From Mycolicibacterium rhodesiae JS60 (GTDB lineage Bacteria > Actinomycetota > Actinomycetes > Mycobacteriales > Mycobacteriaceae): a DNA stretch of 64,000 bases. Position numbers and translations under genes: made by a program. Positions 1 to 9,238 of the stretch are shown here, piece after piece (the first letter of the stretch is position 1; every line of letters starts with the position of its first letter). Where the stretch lies: contig AGIQ01000009.1 of assembly GCA_000230935.2 (NCBI GenBank), positions 62,001 through 126,000 on the forward strand, given 5' to 3'. The notes beneath the pieces were generated by a model, which had not been told where the DNA came from, made no database searches, and saw nothing but the letters and a program-made list of their open reading frames with translations.

Positions 1-63
1 CTCACCCTTGCGGGCCACAGCGATGACGTCGGCTCGGAACTCGGCAGGAAACGGTTTCGGCAC
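1..63 (-). CDS. IS3-family transposase OrfA, N-terminal fragment (partial)
   Basis: A GTG codon at 63-61, preceded by a GGAAGGAT ribosome-binding site, opens a frame reading MPKPFPAEFRADVIAVARKG and running off the left edge. This is a typical start of the helix-turn-helix subunit (OrfA) of IS3-family elements. Only 21 residues are visible, so the family call rests on this N-terminus and the terminal sequence beside it. Confidence 0.55.
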   Translation of the reverse strand, partial: MPKPFPAEFRADVIAVARKGE

Positions 64-130
64 GAGATTGATCCTTCCAGCGAGGACGAATCCTCACAGG
101 TCAGGAGTCAACCAAACCGGGGGCAGTCCC
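1..130 (-). mobile_element. End of an IS3-family insertion sequence, cut by the window edge
   Basis: The minus strand starts near position 130 with GGGACTGCCCCCGGTTTGG, a terminal sequence I recognise from actinobacterial IS3-type elements, followed by the start of a small transposase subunit. The rest of the element lies outside the window. The outer end sits only about 13 bp beyond the pyc stop codon, so insertion left pyc intact. The exact boundary and target duplication cannot be set from one end. Confidence 0.6.
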
Positions 131-142
131 GGGTGATACCGC

Positions 143-3100
143 TCAGGTGAGGACCATCAACAGGTCGCCGCCTTCGACCTGGGCCCTGGCGGCGACTGCT
201 ATGCGGTTGACAGTGCCGGCCTTTGTGGCAGTGATCGCCGCTTCCATCTTCATTGCCTCGATCGTCGCCAACGTCTGCCCGGCCTCCACCGCGTCACCCT
301 GGGCCACGGTCACCGTGACCACACCGGCGAACGGCGCTGCAACATGATCGGGATTGGTCTTATCGGCCCTCTCGGACACCGGGATATCCGAGGCGATCGA
401 CCGATCCCGGACCATCACCGGCCGCAATTGTCCGTTGATGATGCACATGACTGTGCGCATGCCCCGCTCGTCGGCGTCGCTGATCGCTTCCAACCCGATC
501 AGCAACTCCACCCCAGGTTCCAGTGTGACCCGGTGTTCCTCACCATGGCGTAGCCCGTAGAAGAACTGGTTCGCCGAAAGCCGCGATGTGTCACCGAACT
601 CCTCGCGGTGCGCCTCGAACTCGGCCGTTGGTCCCGCGAACAACAGATGATTGAGCACTGCCCGACGTTTCGGCCCCGGCGCGGCCAAGGCCGCATCCTG
701 CTCAACGGTCAACTCCTGTTCGGGTTTCGCCGGGCCTCGGCCGTCGAGAGCCTTGGTGCGCAACGGTTCCGGCCACCCCCCCGGCGGATCCCCCAGCTCT
801 CCACGCAGAAATCCGATCACGCTATCCGGGATGTCGTAACGGCCCGGCTCGGCCGCGAACTCCTCGGCACTCGCCCCGGCACCGACCAGCGACAACGCCA
901 GATCCCCTACCACCTTGCTCGACGGGGTGACTTTAACCAAGCGCCCCAGCACGCGATCAGCACCAGCGTAGGCGTTTTCAACGTCTTCGAACCTGTCCCC
1001 CAATCCCAACGCGATGGCCTGCTGCCGCAGGTTACTCAATTGTCCACCTGGGATCTCGTGGGTATACACCCGTCCGGTCGGGGCCGCCAGTCCGGACTCG
1101 AACGGGGCGTACACCTTTCGCAGCGCCTCCCAATACGGCTCAAGATCGCACACCGCCGACAACGACAACCCGGTGTCGAACTCGGTGCGCGCCGCTGCGG
1201 CCACAATCGACGACAGCGACGGCTGACTGGTGCTGCCGGACAACGGCGCCGCCGCCCCGTCGACCGCATCCGCCCCGGCAGACCACGCCGCGGCATAAGT
1301 CGCCAACTGACCGCCCGGAGTGTCATGGGTATGCACGTGCACCGGCAGGTCGAACCGCAATTTCAACGCCGCCACCAACGTGGCTGCAGCTGGGGCGCGC
1401 AACAATCCGGCCATGTCCTTGATAGCCAGCACGTGCGCACCTGAATCGACGATCGCCTCTGCCAACCGCAGGTAATAGTCCAGCGTGTAGAGATCTTCGC
1501 CCGGATCGGAGAGATCCCCAGTATACGACATCGCCACCTCGGCGATCGTCGTGCCGGTATTGAGCACCGCATCGATCGCCGGGCGCATGGCAACAATGTT
1601 GTTCAGCGAATCAAAGATCCGGAAGATGTCCACACCAGTCTGTGCCGCTTCCTCGACGAACGCGGAGGTCACTTGTTCGGGATAGGGCGTGTACCCGACG
1701 GTGTTGCGGCCGCGGAGCAGCATCTGCAGGCAGATGTTCGGCAGCGCCTCGCGCAGTGCCGCCAACCGATCCCAGGGATCCTGCTTAAGGAACCGCAATG
1801 CCACATCATAAGTTGCGCCGCCCCAACATTCGACCGACAGCAGCTCGGGCGTCATGCGCGCGATGTACGGGGCGACCCGCATTAACCCACTGGTCCGCAC
1901 CCGCGTCGCCAAGAGTGACTGATGCGCATCCCGGAATGTCGTATCCGTGACACCGACCGTTTTGGATTCCCGCATCCACAGCGCGAAGCCCTCAGGACCG
2001 AGCTCGGTAAGCCGCTGTTTCGACCCCGGTGGCGGGGCCGCCGTCAGATCGATAGCGGGCAATTTGTCGCGAGGATAGACCGCCGAGGGCCGCGGTCCGT
2101 GCGGCTGGTTGACGGTGACATCGGCCAGATAATTTAGAATCTTCGTGCCGCGGTCCGCACTCGAACGTGCCGTCAACAACCCAGGACGCTCGTCGATGAA
2201 CGACGTCGTCACGCGGCCCGACTGAAAGTCCGGATCGTCCAGAACAGCCTGCAGGAACGGGATATTCGTCGACACACCGCGGATTCGAAACTCGGCCACC
2301 GCACGTCTGGCCCGCCGGACCGCCGTGTCGAAATCCCGTCCCCGGCAGCTCAGTTTGACGAGCATCGAGTCGAAGTGAGCGGTGACTTCGGCACCGACGT
2401 TCGTTCCACCGTCGAGTCGAATACCCGCGCCGCCCGGAGATCGGTAGCCGGTGATCCGCCCGGTGTCGGGCCGGAATCCGTTGGCAGGGTCCTCCGTCGT
2501 GATCCTGCACTGGATGGCCGCACCGCGCATCTGGAGTGTGTTTTGCGCCAGCCCGAGGTCGGCCAGCGTCTCCCCTGCTGCGATGCGGAGTTGGGCAGAC
2601 ACGAGATCCACATCGGTGATCTCCTCGGTCACCGTGTGCTCCACCTGAATCCGCGGGTTCATCTCGATGAAGACGTGCTGTCCCCGATCGTCGACCAGGA
2701 ACTCGACTGTGCCGGCACACGAGTACCCGATCTGGCGGGCGAAAGCCACGGCATCGGCGCAGATCCGCGCACGCAGTGCCGGTTCGAGGTTCGGCGCCGG
2801 TGCCAGCTCGATGACTTTCTGGTGGCGGCGTTGCACACTGCAATCTCGCTCGAACAGGTGAATGACCTCGCCAGAGCCATCGGCCAGGATCTGCACCTCG
2901 ATGTGCCGAGGATTAACCACCGCCTGTTCCAGGAACACCGTCGCGTCCCCGAACGCCGACTCCGCTTCGCGTGACGCAGCTTCGATGGCCTCCTGTAGAT
3001 CAGCAGCCGCGGCCACACGGCGCATCCCGCGCCCGCCACCACCGGCCACCGCCTTGACGAACAACGGGAACTCCATCGCCTGTGCGGCCGCCACCAACTC

Positions 3101-3526
3101 GTCGACATCAGCCGACGGTTGCGATGACGCCAACACTGGCAGCCCGGCAGCCCGCGCGGCCGCGATCGCCCGCGCCTTATTCCCGGTCAGCTCCAGCACA
3201 TCGGCCGACGGGCCAACAAACGTGATCCCAGCCGCCGCGCACGCCGTCGCCAGCTCCGGGTTCTCCGACAAGAATCCATACCCCGGATAGATCGCATCAG
3301 CGCCGCAGTCCAGTGCGGTCGACACGATCTGGTCGACATTCAGATACGCGCGGACCGGATGCCCTTCGGCGCCAATCTGATACGACTCGTCCGCCTTCGA
3401 CCGGTGCAGCGAGTTGCGATCCTCATACGGGTAGACCGCAACAGTGGCCGCGCCGAGCTCGTAGACCGCACGAAACGCCCGGATCGCAATCTCACCGCGG
3501 TTGGCAACCAGAACCTTGGAAAACAC
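143..3526 (-). CDS. pyc: Pyruvate carboxylase
   Basis: ATP- and biotin-dependent carboxylation of pyruvate to oxaloacetate, a cytoplasmic anaplerotic step. The domain order is complete: biotin carboxylase (about 1-450), carboxyltransferase TIM barrel (about 530-810) and a C-terminal biotinyl domain with AMKMEA around the modified lysine. I place the start at GTG 3526 (VFSKVLVANRGEIA) because GAAAGGAA lies just upstream and the protein is then 1,127 aa, the length I recall for mycobacterial Pyc; an upstream ATG would add 18 residues unlike the family. It stands at the end of the catabolic region beside an IS end. A role in refilling oxaloacetate while cells grow on acetyl-CoA from ethene is inference. 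Confidence 0.95.
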   Translation of the reverse strand: MFSKVLVANRGEIAIRAFRAVYELGAATVAVYPYEDRNSLHRSKADESYQIGAEGHPVRAYLNVDQIVSTALDCGADAIYPGYGFLSENPELATACAAAGITFVGPSADVLELTGNKARAIAAARAAGLPVLASSQPSADVDELVAAAQAMEFPLFVKAVAGGGGRGMRRVAAAADLQEAIEAASREAESAFGDATVFLEQAVVNPRHIEVQILADGSGEVIHLFERDCSVQRRHQKVIELAPAPNLEPALRARICADAVAFARQIGYSCAGTVEFLVDDRGQHVFIEMNPRIQVEHTVTEEITDVDLVSAQLRIAAGETLADLGLAQNTLQMRGAAIQCRITTEDPANGFRPDTGRITGYRSPGGAGIRLDGGTNVGAEVTAHFDSMLVKLSCRGRDFDTAVRRARRAVAEFRIRGVSTNIPFLQAVLDDPDFQSGRVTTSFIDERPGLLTARSSADRGTKILNYLADVTVNQPHGPRPSAVYPRDKLPAIDLTAAPPPGSKQRLTELGPEGFALWMRESKTVGVTDTTFRDAHQSLLATRVRTSGLMRVAPYIARMTPELLSVECWGGATYDVALRFLKQDPWDRLAALREALPNICLQMLLRGRNTVGYTPYPEQVTSAFVEEAAQTGVDIFRIFDSLNNIVAMRPAIDAVLNTGTTIAEVAMSYTGDLSDPGEDLYTLDYYLRLAEAIVDSGAHVLAIKDMAGLLRAPAAATLVAALKLRFDLPVHVHTHDTPGGQLATYAAAWSAGADAVDGAAAPLSGSTSQPSLSSIVAAAARTEFDTGLSLSAVCDLEPYWEALRKVYAPFESGLAAPTGRVYTHEIPGGQLSNLRQQAIALGLGDRFEDVENAYAGADRVLGRLVKVTPSSKVVGDLALSLVGAGASAEEFAAEPGRYDIPDSVIGFLRGELGDPPGGWPEPLRTKALDGRGPAKPEQELTVEQDAALAAPGPKRRAVLNHLLFAGPTAEFEAHREEFGDTSRLSANQFFYGLRHGEEHRVTLEPGVELLIGLEAISDADERGMRTVMCIINGQLRPVMVRDRSIASDIPVSERADKTNPDHVAAPFAGVVTVTVAQGDAVEAGQTLATIEAMKMEAAITATKAGTVNRIAVAARAQVEGGDLLMVLT

Positions 3527-3685
3527 GCGTTCCTTTCGAAGAGCTGGTCGGTCGCACGCATTTGCGTCCGTCCCGAGCACTCGCTCGGCGGCCAGACCAA
3601 CGCGTTCGACGCAGCCTGCTCCATAATCCGCGACAACCGGAACGTTGTCAGCTATCGAGTTGAAACACCCGCCGCGCGATCGAGA

Positions 3686-4126
3686 CTACGAGATACAGAG
3701 GTGGTGCGCGCTACCCTCACGAGATGTGCTGTGGCACAGGGTGGAAATTCCAATCTTCGACATGAGTCGCAGGAGCCCCGGCTCCGTGTCGGAGCCTGCA
3801 TAACCGCCAATCCACTCCATCAGCGCCTGCACCAGATCAATCGGTAGCTTCGCTTTTGCACGAACAAGGACCGCCAACATGTCGCTAATTGCACTTCCTT
3901 GTTCGCCAGCCCCAATTTTCGCGCAGACCCAGAGGTAGTCTTCGGGCGAGAGCCACGGCGCCGTCACGCTGGTCAAATCCCATGCAAGAGACGACTCTTC
4001 CGCGATGTTAATGTTGTACTCCAATCTCTCAATTATTCGACAGCTTTTGGTTCCAGGCGTTACGACGGGTATGCCGAACCCGCTCCACGTGGAACTACGC
4101 AGAATCGGTATGCGGCTTGCGCCCAA
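3686..4126 (-). CDS. Hypothetical protein
   Basis: I do not recognise this 146-aa frame. The middle part (about 30-130) has normal protein composition, with LSPEDYLWVCAKIGAGEQGS and a helical LPIDLVQALMEWIGG segment. The first 25 residues look less like protein, so the true start may be internal. It lies alone between pyc and the hydratase-like gene in DNA somewhat poorer in GC than its neighbours. No signal peptide or membrane segment is evident. Confidence 0.35.
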   Translation of the reverse strand: MGASRIPILRSSTWSGFGIPVVTPGTKSCRIIERLEYNINIAEESSLAWDLTSVTAPWLSPEDYLWVCAKIGAGEQGSAISDMLAVLVRAKAKLPIDLVQALMEWIGGYAGSDTEPGLLRLMSKIGISTLCHSTSREGSAHHLCIS

Positions 4127-4433
4127 CCGGATTGCATGTCATTGCTGTCCTTAATGAGTTGTATTCTCCGTTATCCTCCGCGGGCTCGTCGCTCCGACGT
4201 CGTCTTTATCTAGAGGCGGCGAGCTGTTCAATCCGAACCGAGATGGGTTTGCAGGATGAAAAACTCGGATGGTCCGGTCCGAGACTGGCCCGAACCCGCC
4301 TGCGTCGTCTTAGCCGGACCGCATGCCTGCCGCCAGCGAGAAGCGGACGCGGCGTGGTAAATCCATCAGTTGATGATCTAACGCCCACGACCTACGTCCC
4401 TCGGAGAGCATCGGTCGTCCGTCTGCCGCGCTT
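4127..4433. other. Intergenic region, nothing recognised
   Basis: This 307-bp stretch follows the stop of the hydratase-like gene and precedes the hypothetical gene on the same strand. I see no convincing coding frame, strong hairpin or repeat in it. Confidence 0.4.
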
Positions 4434-5084
4434 TCAGTCGACGCATCGGATACACACACTTCCAAGACCCAGTACGTCACAGCGGAAGTGATCTCCTGGC
4501 CGAGCAGGGACCGCGCGGTGAATGCTGCCCGTTAGCACGATGTGGCCCCGGTTGAGGGCCTGGTCAGCTTCCACAAGCCTTCGCGCGATCGCTGCAAAGG
4601 CACTACCCGGCGATTGCCCGATGGCGGCGCCTTCGCCGGCGGCGACAACGCTGCCGTTGCGGTTCAACGACGCCAAACTGTCCTCAAGCACCTCTTTACG
4701 GAGCGACGGTGAACCGACGGCAATGGCCGCAGATATCCCTTCTCCGTTCCCAGTCAGAACTCGTAGGACGGGGAAGGCTGCGGCGATACACTCGTCAGGC
4801 CGCTCGGCGGTGTCTCCAGATACCCTGGTGCTGACGAGCACTCCGACATGTGTCTCAACGCGCGGTGCAATGAGCGAGCTGACGCGGACCACGCCGCAGT
4901 CTTCAACGAGCACGCGCTCAGTGATCGGCTCAAGACTGTCATCGATGTCAAAATCGATGCCGATGAGAGATTTGGACAGGACGTATCCAACTACCGGACC
5001 CGTGTGAGTCGCAATTGCTCCCGAGTCACTGAAGAAGTCACGTGACCCGGTGCGGCTAAACGCCGACTGAAGTTCTTTGAGCAT
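4434..5084 (-). CDS. Short 2-keto-4-pentenoate hydratase-like protein (FAH fold)
   Basis: The 216-aa protein resembles the hydratase/decarboxylase branch of the fumarylacetoacetate-hydrolase fold, most clearly at the end (RPGDHFRCDVLGLGSVCIR). Family members are usually about 260 aa, so the N-terminal 40-50 residues are absent; the ATG has a good AAGGAG site, so the short form appears to be the translated one. In the metal-binding E-x-E motif the second Glu seems replaced: the text reads RVETHVGVLV. Activity is therefore uncertain. It begins 48 bp after etnD and is probably co-transcribed with the monooxygenase genes. Hydratases of this kind usually belong to aromatic meta-cleavage, which is absent here. 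Confidence 0.6.
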   Translation of the reverse strand: MLKELQSAFSRTGSRDFFSDSGAIATHTGPVVGYVLSKSLIGIDFDIDDSLEPITERVLVEDCGVVRVSSLIAPRVETHVGVLVSTRVSGDTAERPDECIAAAFPVLRVLTGNGEGISAAIAVGSPSLRKEVLEDSLASLNRNGSVVAAGEGAAIGQSPGSAFAAIARRLVEADQALNRGHIVLTGSIHRAVPARPGDHFRCDVLGLGSVCIRCVD

Positions 5085-5132
5085 GTCCTGTTCTCCTTCT
5101 GTACGCCGACGGTCAGTCCGGCGCGGACGTCA

Positions 5133-6164
5133 CTATCCAGACGGAACGAACCTGTCAAAGAAGATATGGCGCTCCTTACAGCCGCTAGCGATCAGCGACT
5201 CCAGTGCTGCATCGATCATTCCAGGCGGGCCACACAAGTACGCCTCATGTCCTTGGCCACTCGGGAAGTGTCTGTCGTAAACCTCAGTGATCAAACCGGT
5301 TTCGCCATCCCACGGCGTATCGTCAGGCTGACTCAGCGCAGGGATAAACGTGAACCAGTCCAGCTCATCTGCGAGTTGTCGAAGTTCGTCCAGCATTGGG
5401 AGGTCAGCCACGGTGCGCGCGCCGTAGAGAAACGTCGTTCGCCGTTGATTATTCTGCTCGATAAGGTCGGCAAGCATCGAGAGTACCGGGGCGATACCCG
5501 AACCTCCCGCGATGAAGATAATCGGGCGGTGTGATAGTCGAATTGCAAACTGCCCCAATGGGCCACGCAAGTTCAGCTTTGTCCCCGCGGAGATGGTCGT
5601 GCCGATCTGCGAGGTGAACCGCCCGTCGGGAATCACTCGAACTACAAGGTGCACCTGCGAGTCGTCGCTCGGTCGATTGGCCATCGAGAACGACCGCCAT
5701 GCGTCGTCGGATCCCGGGACAAGGACTTCGACATACTGGCCGGGTACAAACGATATCGCTAAGGGCTCGTCCAAGGAGATCTCGATGCCTTTGATATCCG
5801 CTGTGTAGTCGACGATGCGGTCGACTGTACCGACGAACTCGACGATATCTTGGCCGGCGTTGTACTCGTCTTCGGTTAGATCTGCCATTGTCTCGCCGAC
5901 GTCGACGACCAAGTCGCCGTCTGCATATGTCGAGCAGAGCAGCACGACACCTGCGTCGCGGTCAGCGTCGCTCAGGGAAAACGATGTTCCGTCGGATTGG
6001 GTGAATTCGCCTTCGACGACCTGGGCTCGGCAGGTGCTGCATCCGCCGTGCTTGCAGCCGTATTTCACGAATCTGCCATTCCGGAGAATTGCGGACAGTA
6101 CCGTTTCTCCCGATTCGACCGGGAACGTGTCACCGAACGGCTGTACGGTTACTGTGTCACCCAT
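5133..6164 (-). CDS. etnD: Alkene monooxygenase reductase subunit
   Basis: Transfers electrons from NADH through FAD and a [2Fe-2S] cluster to the diiron hydroxylase. The N-terminal plant-type ferredoxin domain has C37, C42, C45 and C77 (CX4CX2C...C). The FAD domain has the RSFSMAN flavin motif and the NAD domain has GGSGIAPVLSML. The 343-aa length fits reductases of soluble diiron monooxygenases. It follows etnC by about 120 bp, on the same strand. The symbol is given from gene order (E-A-B-C-D), known for ethene and vinyl chloride oxidising mycobacteria; sequence alone would say only monooxygenase reductase. Confidence 0.9.
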   Translation of the reverse strand: MGDTVTVQPFGDTFPVESGETVLSAILRNGRFVKYGCKHGGCSTCRAQVVEGEFTQSDGTSFSLSDADRDAGVVLLCSTYADGDLVVDVGETMADLTEDEYNAGQDIVEFVGTVDRIVDYTADIKGIEISLDEPLAISFVPGQYVEVLVPGSDDAWRSFSMANRPSDDSQVHLVVRVIPDGRFTSQIGTTISAGTKLNLRGPLGQFAIRLSHRPIIFIAGGSGIAPVLSMLADLIEQNNQRRTTFLYGARTVADLPMLDELRQLADELDWFTFIPALSQPDDTPWDGETGLITEVYDRHFPSGQGHEAYLCGPPGMIDAALESLIASGCKERHIFFDRFVPSG

Positions 6165-6283
6165 GTTTTAGTGGATCTCCTGAAATTGCGGCTGGTTCTT
6201 CAAAATCGGTCGAGATGAAGATGGGTCCGCGGAGGGGCTGTCAGCGGCGTCGGAGGGCGCTTCCTCCGCGGACCCACCAAGTG

Positions 6284-7786
6284 TTACTTCAGCGGATCTT
6301 TGACTTCGTACTCGAGTCGCCGGATGTCGTCGATGGTCCACATCCGCTCAGCGTTGAGATGTGGTTGACCAATCAAGGTCTTGCCATCTGGTCGGACGTA
6401 GCCCAGTGCCAAGATGACATCGGCCAGGTCCATTCCATCGAAGCGCTCCCACCAGTTGGCACACCCGGAGTAGATCGTCGGGTTGAGGTTGAAGATCCAC
6501 TCGCAACCTTCGCTGCACACGGCGAACTTCTTACCTTCGCCGTAAACGATGCGGGTTTCCGGTGCGTGCAATGTCGGCATGACACACGGAACATGGCAAA
6601 CCTGACAGAACGGCGGCAGTGATGGCAATTCCTGCAACAAGATTCGTGCAGACGACGGGTCGCTCATGTCGCGGAATGCGTCCCACAAACCGCCGTAGGA
6701 CTTGGTCCAGCCAGGGTAGTGGTTCTCAAACCATTCGTAATCTGCCGGACCCATGGGGTCGGTCCGCCAGAAGTTCAGCGGCCACATAGCCGCAAGCGCG
6801 ATCGCCACTGAATGGTGCATGTCATTGACGTACCGGGCGACATCACCAAGCCTCGCCGGCGGCTTCAGCCCGAACGGACTCAGTCGACTCATGTAAGAGC
6901 CGACGAAGTCGTCCACGACCCACTCCTCCCAGACATCCTTGTAAGCCCAAGGGCGTTCCACGGCGAAGTACTCCGAAAGAACACCGACCAGCGTGTCCAT
7001 CGACTGATGCTGGTGCCAGAAGTGACGGTCAAGCGACTCCTGCAGGAACGGCAGGTTGTCATGCTCCTGAATCACACTCATCAAGGTCCCGTAGCCGTTG
7101 GCCATGTGCCGCGACTCGTCAGACTGGATCGAAAGGAACGCCGTGGGCATCGCGTGCTCTCCGTTGACAGCAGCGACCTGAGGCAACGCCACCACGAGGG
7201 GGTTCGTGTAAGCGGTCTCAAGGACGATGTTCAGACACATCGAGACCTCGACGGGATCACCGGTGTTGAACGACTGGAACGAAGCCCGCGCGAGGGTACC
7301 GATGGGGTGATTACCCAGACCAATCTGGCCGATGTCAAAGCCAGCCGGATCGTGGTAGTTCTTCAAGTAGTACTTGCGCAAAGCGACTTCGATCTGCGTG
7401 TGACGAACCTCGTCGAGCATCTGGCCGGCGTACCCCTGGCGCAGCTCCTGGTTCTTCATCGATGCGATCAGAAAGCCAGACCCGCAAGTAGCTTGGTATT
7501 CCGCATCGGTGAAGCTGGGGATGCCGAACTTCATCCCTTCAATGAAGCGCGGCTCGGCCGACGTTGCGTTGCGGTAACGAACGTTGCTGTCCAGACCGCC
7601 GTACACCCGGTTGTCCTTTTCCGTCTCCATCGCTGCGTAACCACGCAGCATCGAACGAAATGGATCCTTGCCCTTCGGCGGGATGATGTAGCGGGTAGGA
7701 AACTTCGGGTCAGGGCGCGCGTAATCGAAGCCCCAGTCGTACCTCTTGGACTTTTCGTGAACAACTTCAATAGTGGGATTAGCCAT
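6284..7786 (-). CDS. etnC: Alkene monooxygenase, hydroxylase alpha subunit (diiron catalytic)
   Basis: Catalytic subunit that inserts one oxygen atom into ethene or a related alkene to give the epoxide. All six carboxylate-bridged diiron ligands are visible with the spacing of soluble methane monooxygenase: E96, E126 and H129 (DEVRH), E190, E224 and H227 (DESRH). Length is 500 aa, normal for the family. A Cys-rich segment near the C-terminus (FCQVCHVPCVM, then CSEGCEW) matches the YHS-like end common in this group. It lies between the coupling protein and reductase genes on the same strand, so all four subunits should be made together. Confidence 0.93.
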   Translation of the reverse strand: MANPTIEVVHEKSKRYDWGFDYARPDPKFPTRYIIPPKGKDPFRSMLRGYAAMETEKDNRVYGGLDSNVRYRNATSAEPRFIEGMKFGIPSFTDAEYQATCGSGFLIASMKNQELRQGYAGQMLDEVRHTQIEVALRKYYLKNYHDPAGFDIGQIGLGNHPIGTLARASFQSFNTGDPVEVSMCLNIVLETAYTNPLVVALPQVAAVNGEHAMPTAFLSIQSDESRHMANGYGTLMSVIQEHDNLPFLQESLDRHFWHQHQSMDTLVGVLSEYFAVERPWAYKDVWEEWVVDDFVGSYMSRLSPFGLKPPARLGDVARYVNDMHHSVAIALAAMWPLNFWRTDPMGPADYEWFENHYPGWTKSYGGLWDAFRDMSDPSSARILLQELPSLPPFCQVCHVPCVMPTLHAPETRIVYGEGKKFAVCSEGCEWIFNLNPTIYSGCANWWERFDGMDLADVILALGYVRPDGKTLIGQPHLNAERMWTIDDIRRLEYEVKDPLK

Positions 7787-7832
7787 GTTTCTTCCGTTTC
7801 TTGGTTGTGAAGGATCGTGGTCCGGACGGGGC

Positions 7833-8162
7833 CTAGTCGCGGAATCGTTCCGGGAGGATCTCCGAGTGGATCTCGATCCCGTGATCCTTCACGACAATTC
7901 GCCCGTAGTAACTGGTCATATTGACGAGGAAGTCATGAACCGTATACGGCTTGCCAAGTCGGTCGCTAAGTTCAACCATGTCGAAGCTCAGCATTCCGTC
8001 GCGTTCTATCTTGAAGAACACGTCGTTGTCGGTGATCTTGGCGTCGGGGACAAGCTCAGCAACCATGTCAACGATGACACTGGTTTCTGAACTCCCGATC
8101 AGCGAGATGCCGACGGTATCGCGGACTTGCGTTCTATCCCGAGCGGGCGTGGGAGATGACAA
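7833..8162 (-). CDS. etnB: Alkene monooxygenase coupling/effector protein
   Basis: Small cofactor-free protein of the MmoB/DmpM family that docks on the hydroxylase and tunes its reaction with oxygen. At 109 aa it has the usual size; residues about 20-95 (GISLIGSSETSVIVDMVAEL, then DGMLSFDMVELSDRLGKPY) follow the family pattern. It lies 23 bp downstream of etnA and 46 bp upstream of etnC. Confidence 0.9.
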   Translation of the reverse strand: MSSPTPARDRTQVRDTVGISLIGSSETSVIVDMVAELVPDAKITDNDVFFKIERDGMLSFDMVELSDRLGKPYTVHDFLVNMTSYYGRIVVKDHGIEIHSEILPERFRD

Positions 8163-8185
8163 CGTGATTCACCTTGTCTTTCAGA

Positions 8186-9238
8186 CTAGTTGGCTGATAC
8201 CGGGTCGAGGTTGAGTTCGTTGAGAATCCGCGACTGCTTTTCTCGGATCTCGGCCATTGCGTCCTCGTAGCTGGTTGGCTGGTTAGGAACCTCGGAGAAC
8301 ACGGGAGCGAAGGCGTCGCAGGCTTTCAGCGAGTACCTGTTCCATTTATCCACCCACGCCGCAATGATCGACGAGTTGTGGGTGCCATACTCGGGGTCCT
8401 CGACCAGGTGGCGGATGAGTTCCTTCGTCCACGCCCGGGTCCGCACTGTGTCGGCCTCGGATGAGGCGATAACCGACGGTGTAACCAGGTCGCCGTTCGC
8501 GCCAGCAAATCGCGTGAAGTATTCGACTTTCGCCAATTCACCGAACAGCGGATCGAAGCACAGGTTCAATGCAACGACGATCTCCATCCAGTCATCGAGC
8601 GCAATGACGTTCTCGATCGCCTCACGAGCACCCTGCCAAACCGGGTCTTCTTTCCAGACCCGCAGGCAGTCCTCATCATTGAATTCGGGGTGCGCCTCGG
8701 CAAGTTCGAACGAGTAGTAGACGACATCTTGCAGGTGACGCAGTTTGTCGGCGGCCTCGAACACCAAAGAGAACGTCACCGTGTCGGAAAGTGCCTCGCG
8801 CTCTGCGTAACACAGCGCAAGAAACATGCCGTACTCGACGAAGGGGTACGTCATGTAGTGCTTGGCGAGGCCCTTGCTTACCCATTCCTCGTTCGCGAAG
8901 CCGAACAGGCCGCCCGCACTCGCACCGAGGAACGTGTTCTGGAGGGCTTTTTCAGCTTCGTGTACGCCAGCGATGTACGGACGGTTCATCGTCTGGTTCG
9001 GATCGCGATACGCGTACCAGTTAGACGAGCGCAGTACCGTCGAGTCTTCGGTGTAGGGATCGCGTCCGTTGTCGAATCGGAGTGGCCAGCCCTGAAATGC
9101 ATACTGCGCCGGGGTCGACTGCTGCCCCACGGTCAGATCTTCGTACTCGGTGGGACGCTTGCCTTTTGGCGTCACCCAGCCGAATGTCCGATTTCCGGAG
9201 AGCACCTTCCGCTGCGGTGGAGTGTGACTAACAGCCAT
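8186..9238 (-). CDS. etnA: Alkene monooxygenase, hydroxylase beta subunit
   Basis: Non-catalytic ferritin-like partner of the hydroxylase. I choose ATG 9238 (MAVSHTPPQRKVLSG) because an AAGGAG site lies 9 bp upstream; that gives 350 aa, the expected size. The longer frame reaching 9478 adds 80 residues of unlikely composition. Helical text such as MTYPFVEYGMFLALCYAERE and FEAADKLRHLQDVVYYSFEL is typical of diiron monooxygenase beta subunits. It heads the etnABCD block, after a 318-bp gap from etnE. Confidence 0.9.
   Translation of the reverse strand: MAVSHTPPQRKVLSGNRTFGWVTPKGKRPTEYEDLTVGQQSTPAQYAFQGWPLRFDNGRDPYTEDSTVLRSSNWYAYRDPNQTMNRPYIAGVHEAEKALQNTFLGASAGGLFGFANEEWVSKGLAKHYMTYPFVEYGMFLALCYAEREALSDTVTFSLVFEAADKLRHLQDVVYYSFELAEAHPEFNDEDCLRVWKEDPVWQGAREAIENVIALDDWMEIVVALNLCFDPLFGELAKVEYFTRFAGANGDLVTPSVIASSEADTVRTRAWTKELIRHLVEDPEYGTHNSSIIAAWVDKWNRYSLKACDAFAPVFSEVPNQPTSYEDAMAEIREKQSRILNELNLDPVSAN

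Noticed and set aside
608..1444. A 278-aa plus-strand frame opposite pyc (and a 283-aa frame at 1992-2843)
   Set aside because: GC-rich third-position shadows of the pyruvate carboxylase gene.
6812..7810. A 332-aa plus-strand frame opposite etnC
   Set aside because: Antisense shadow of a clear diiron hydroxylase gene with complete ligands; the frame has no family text.
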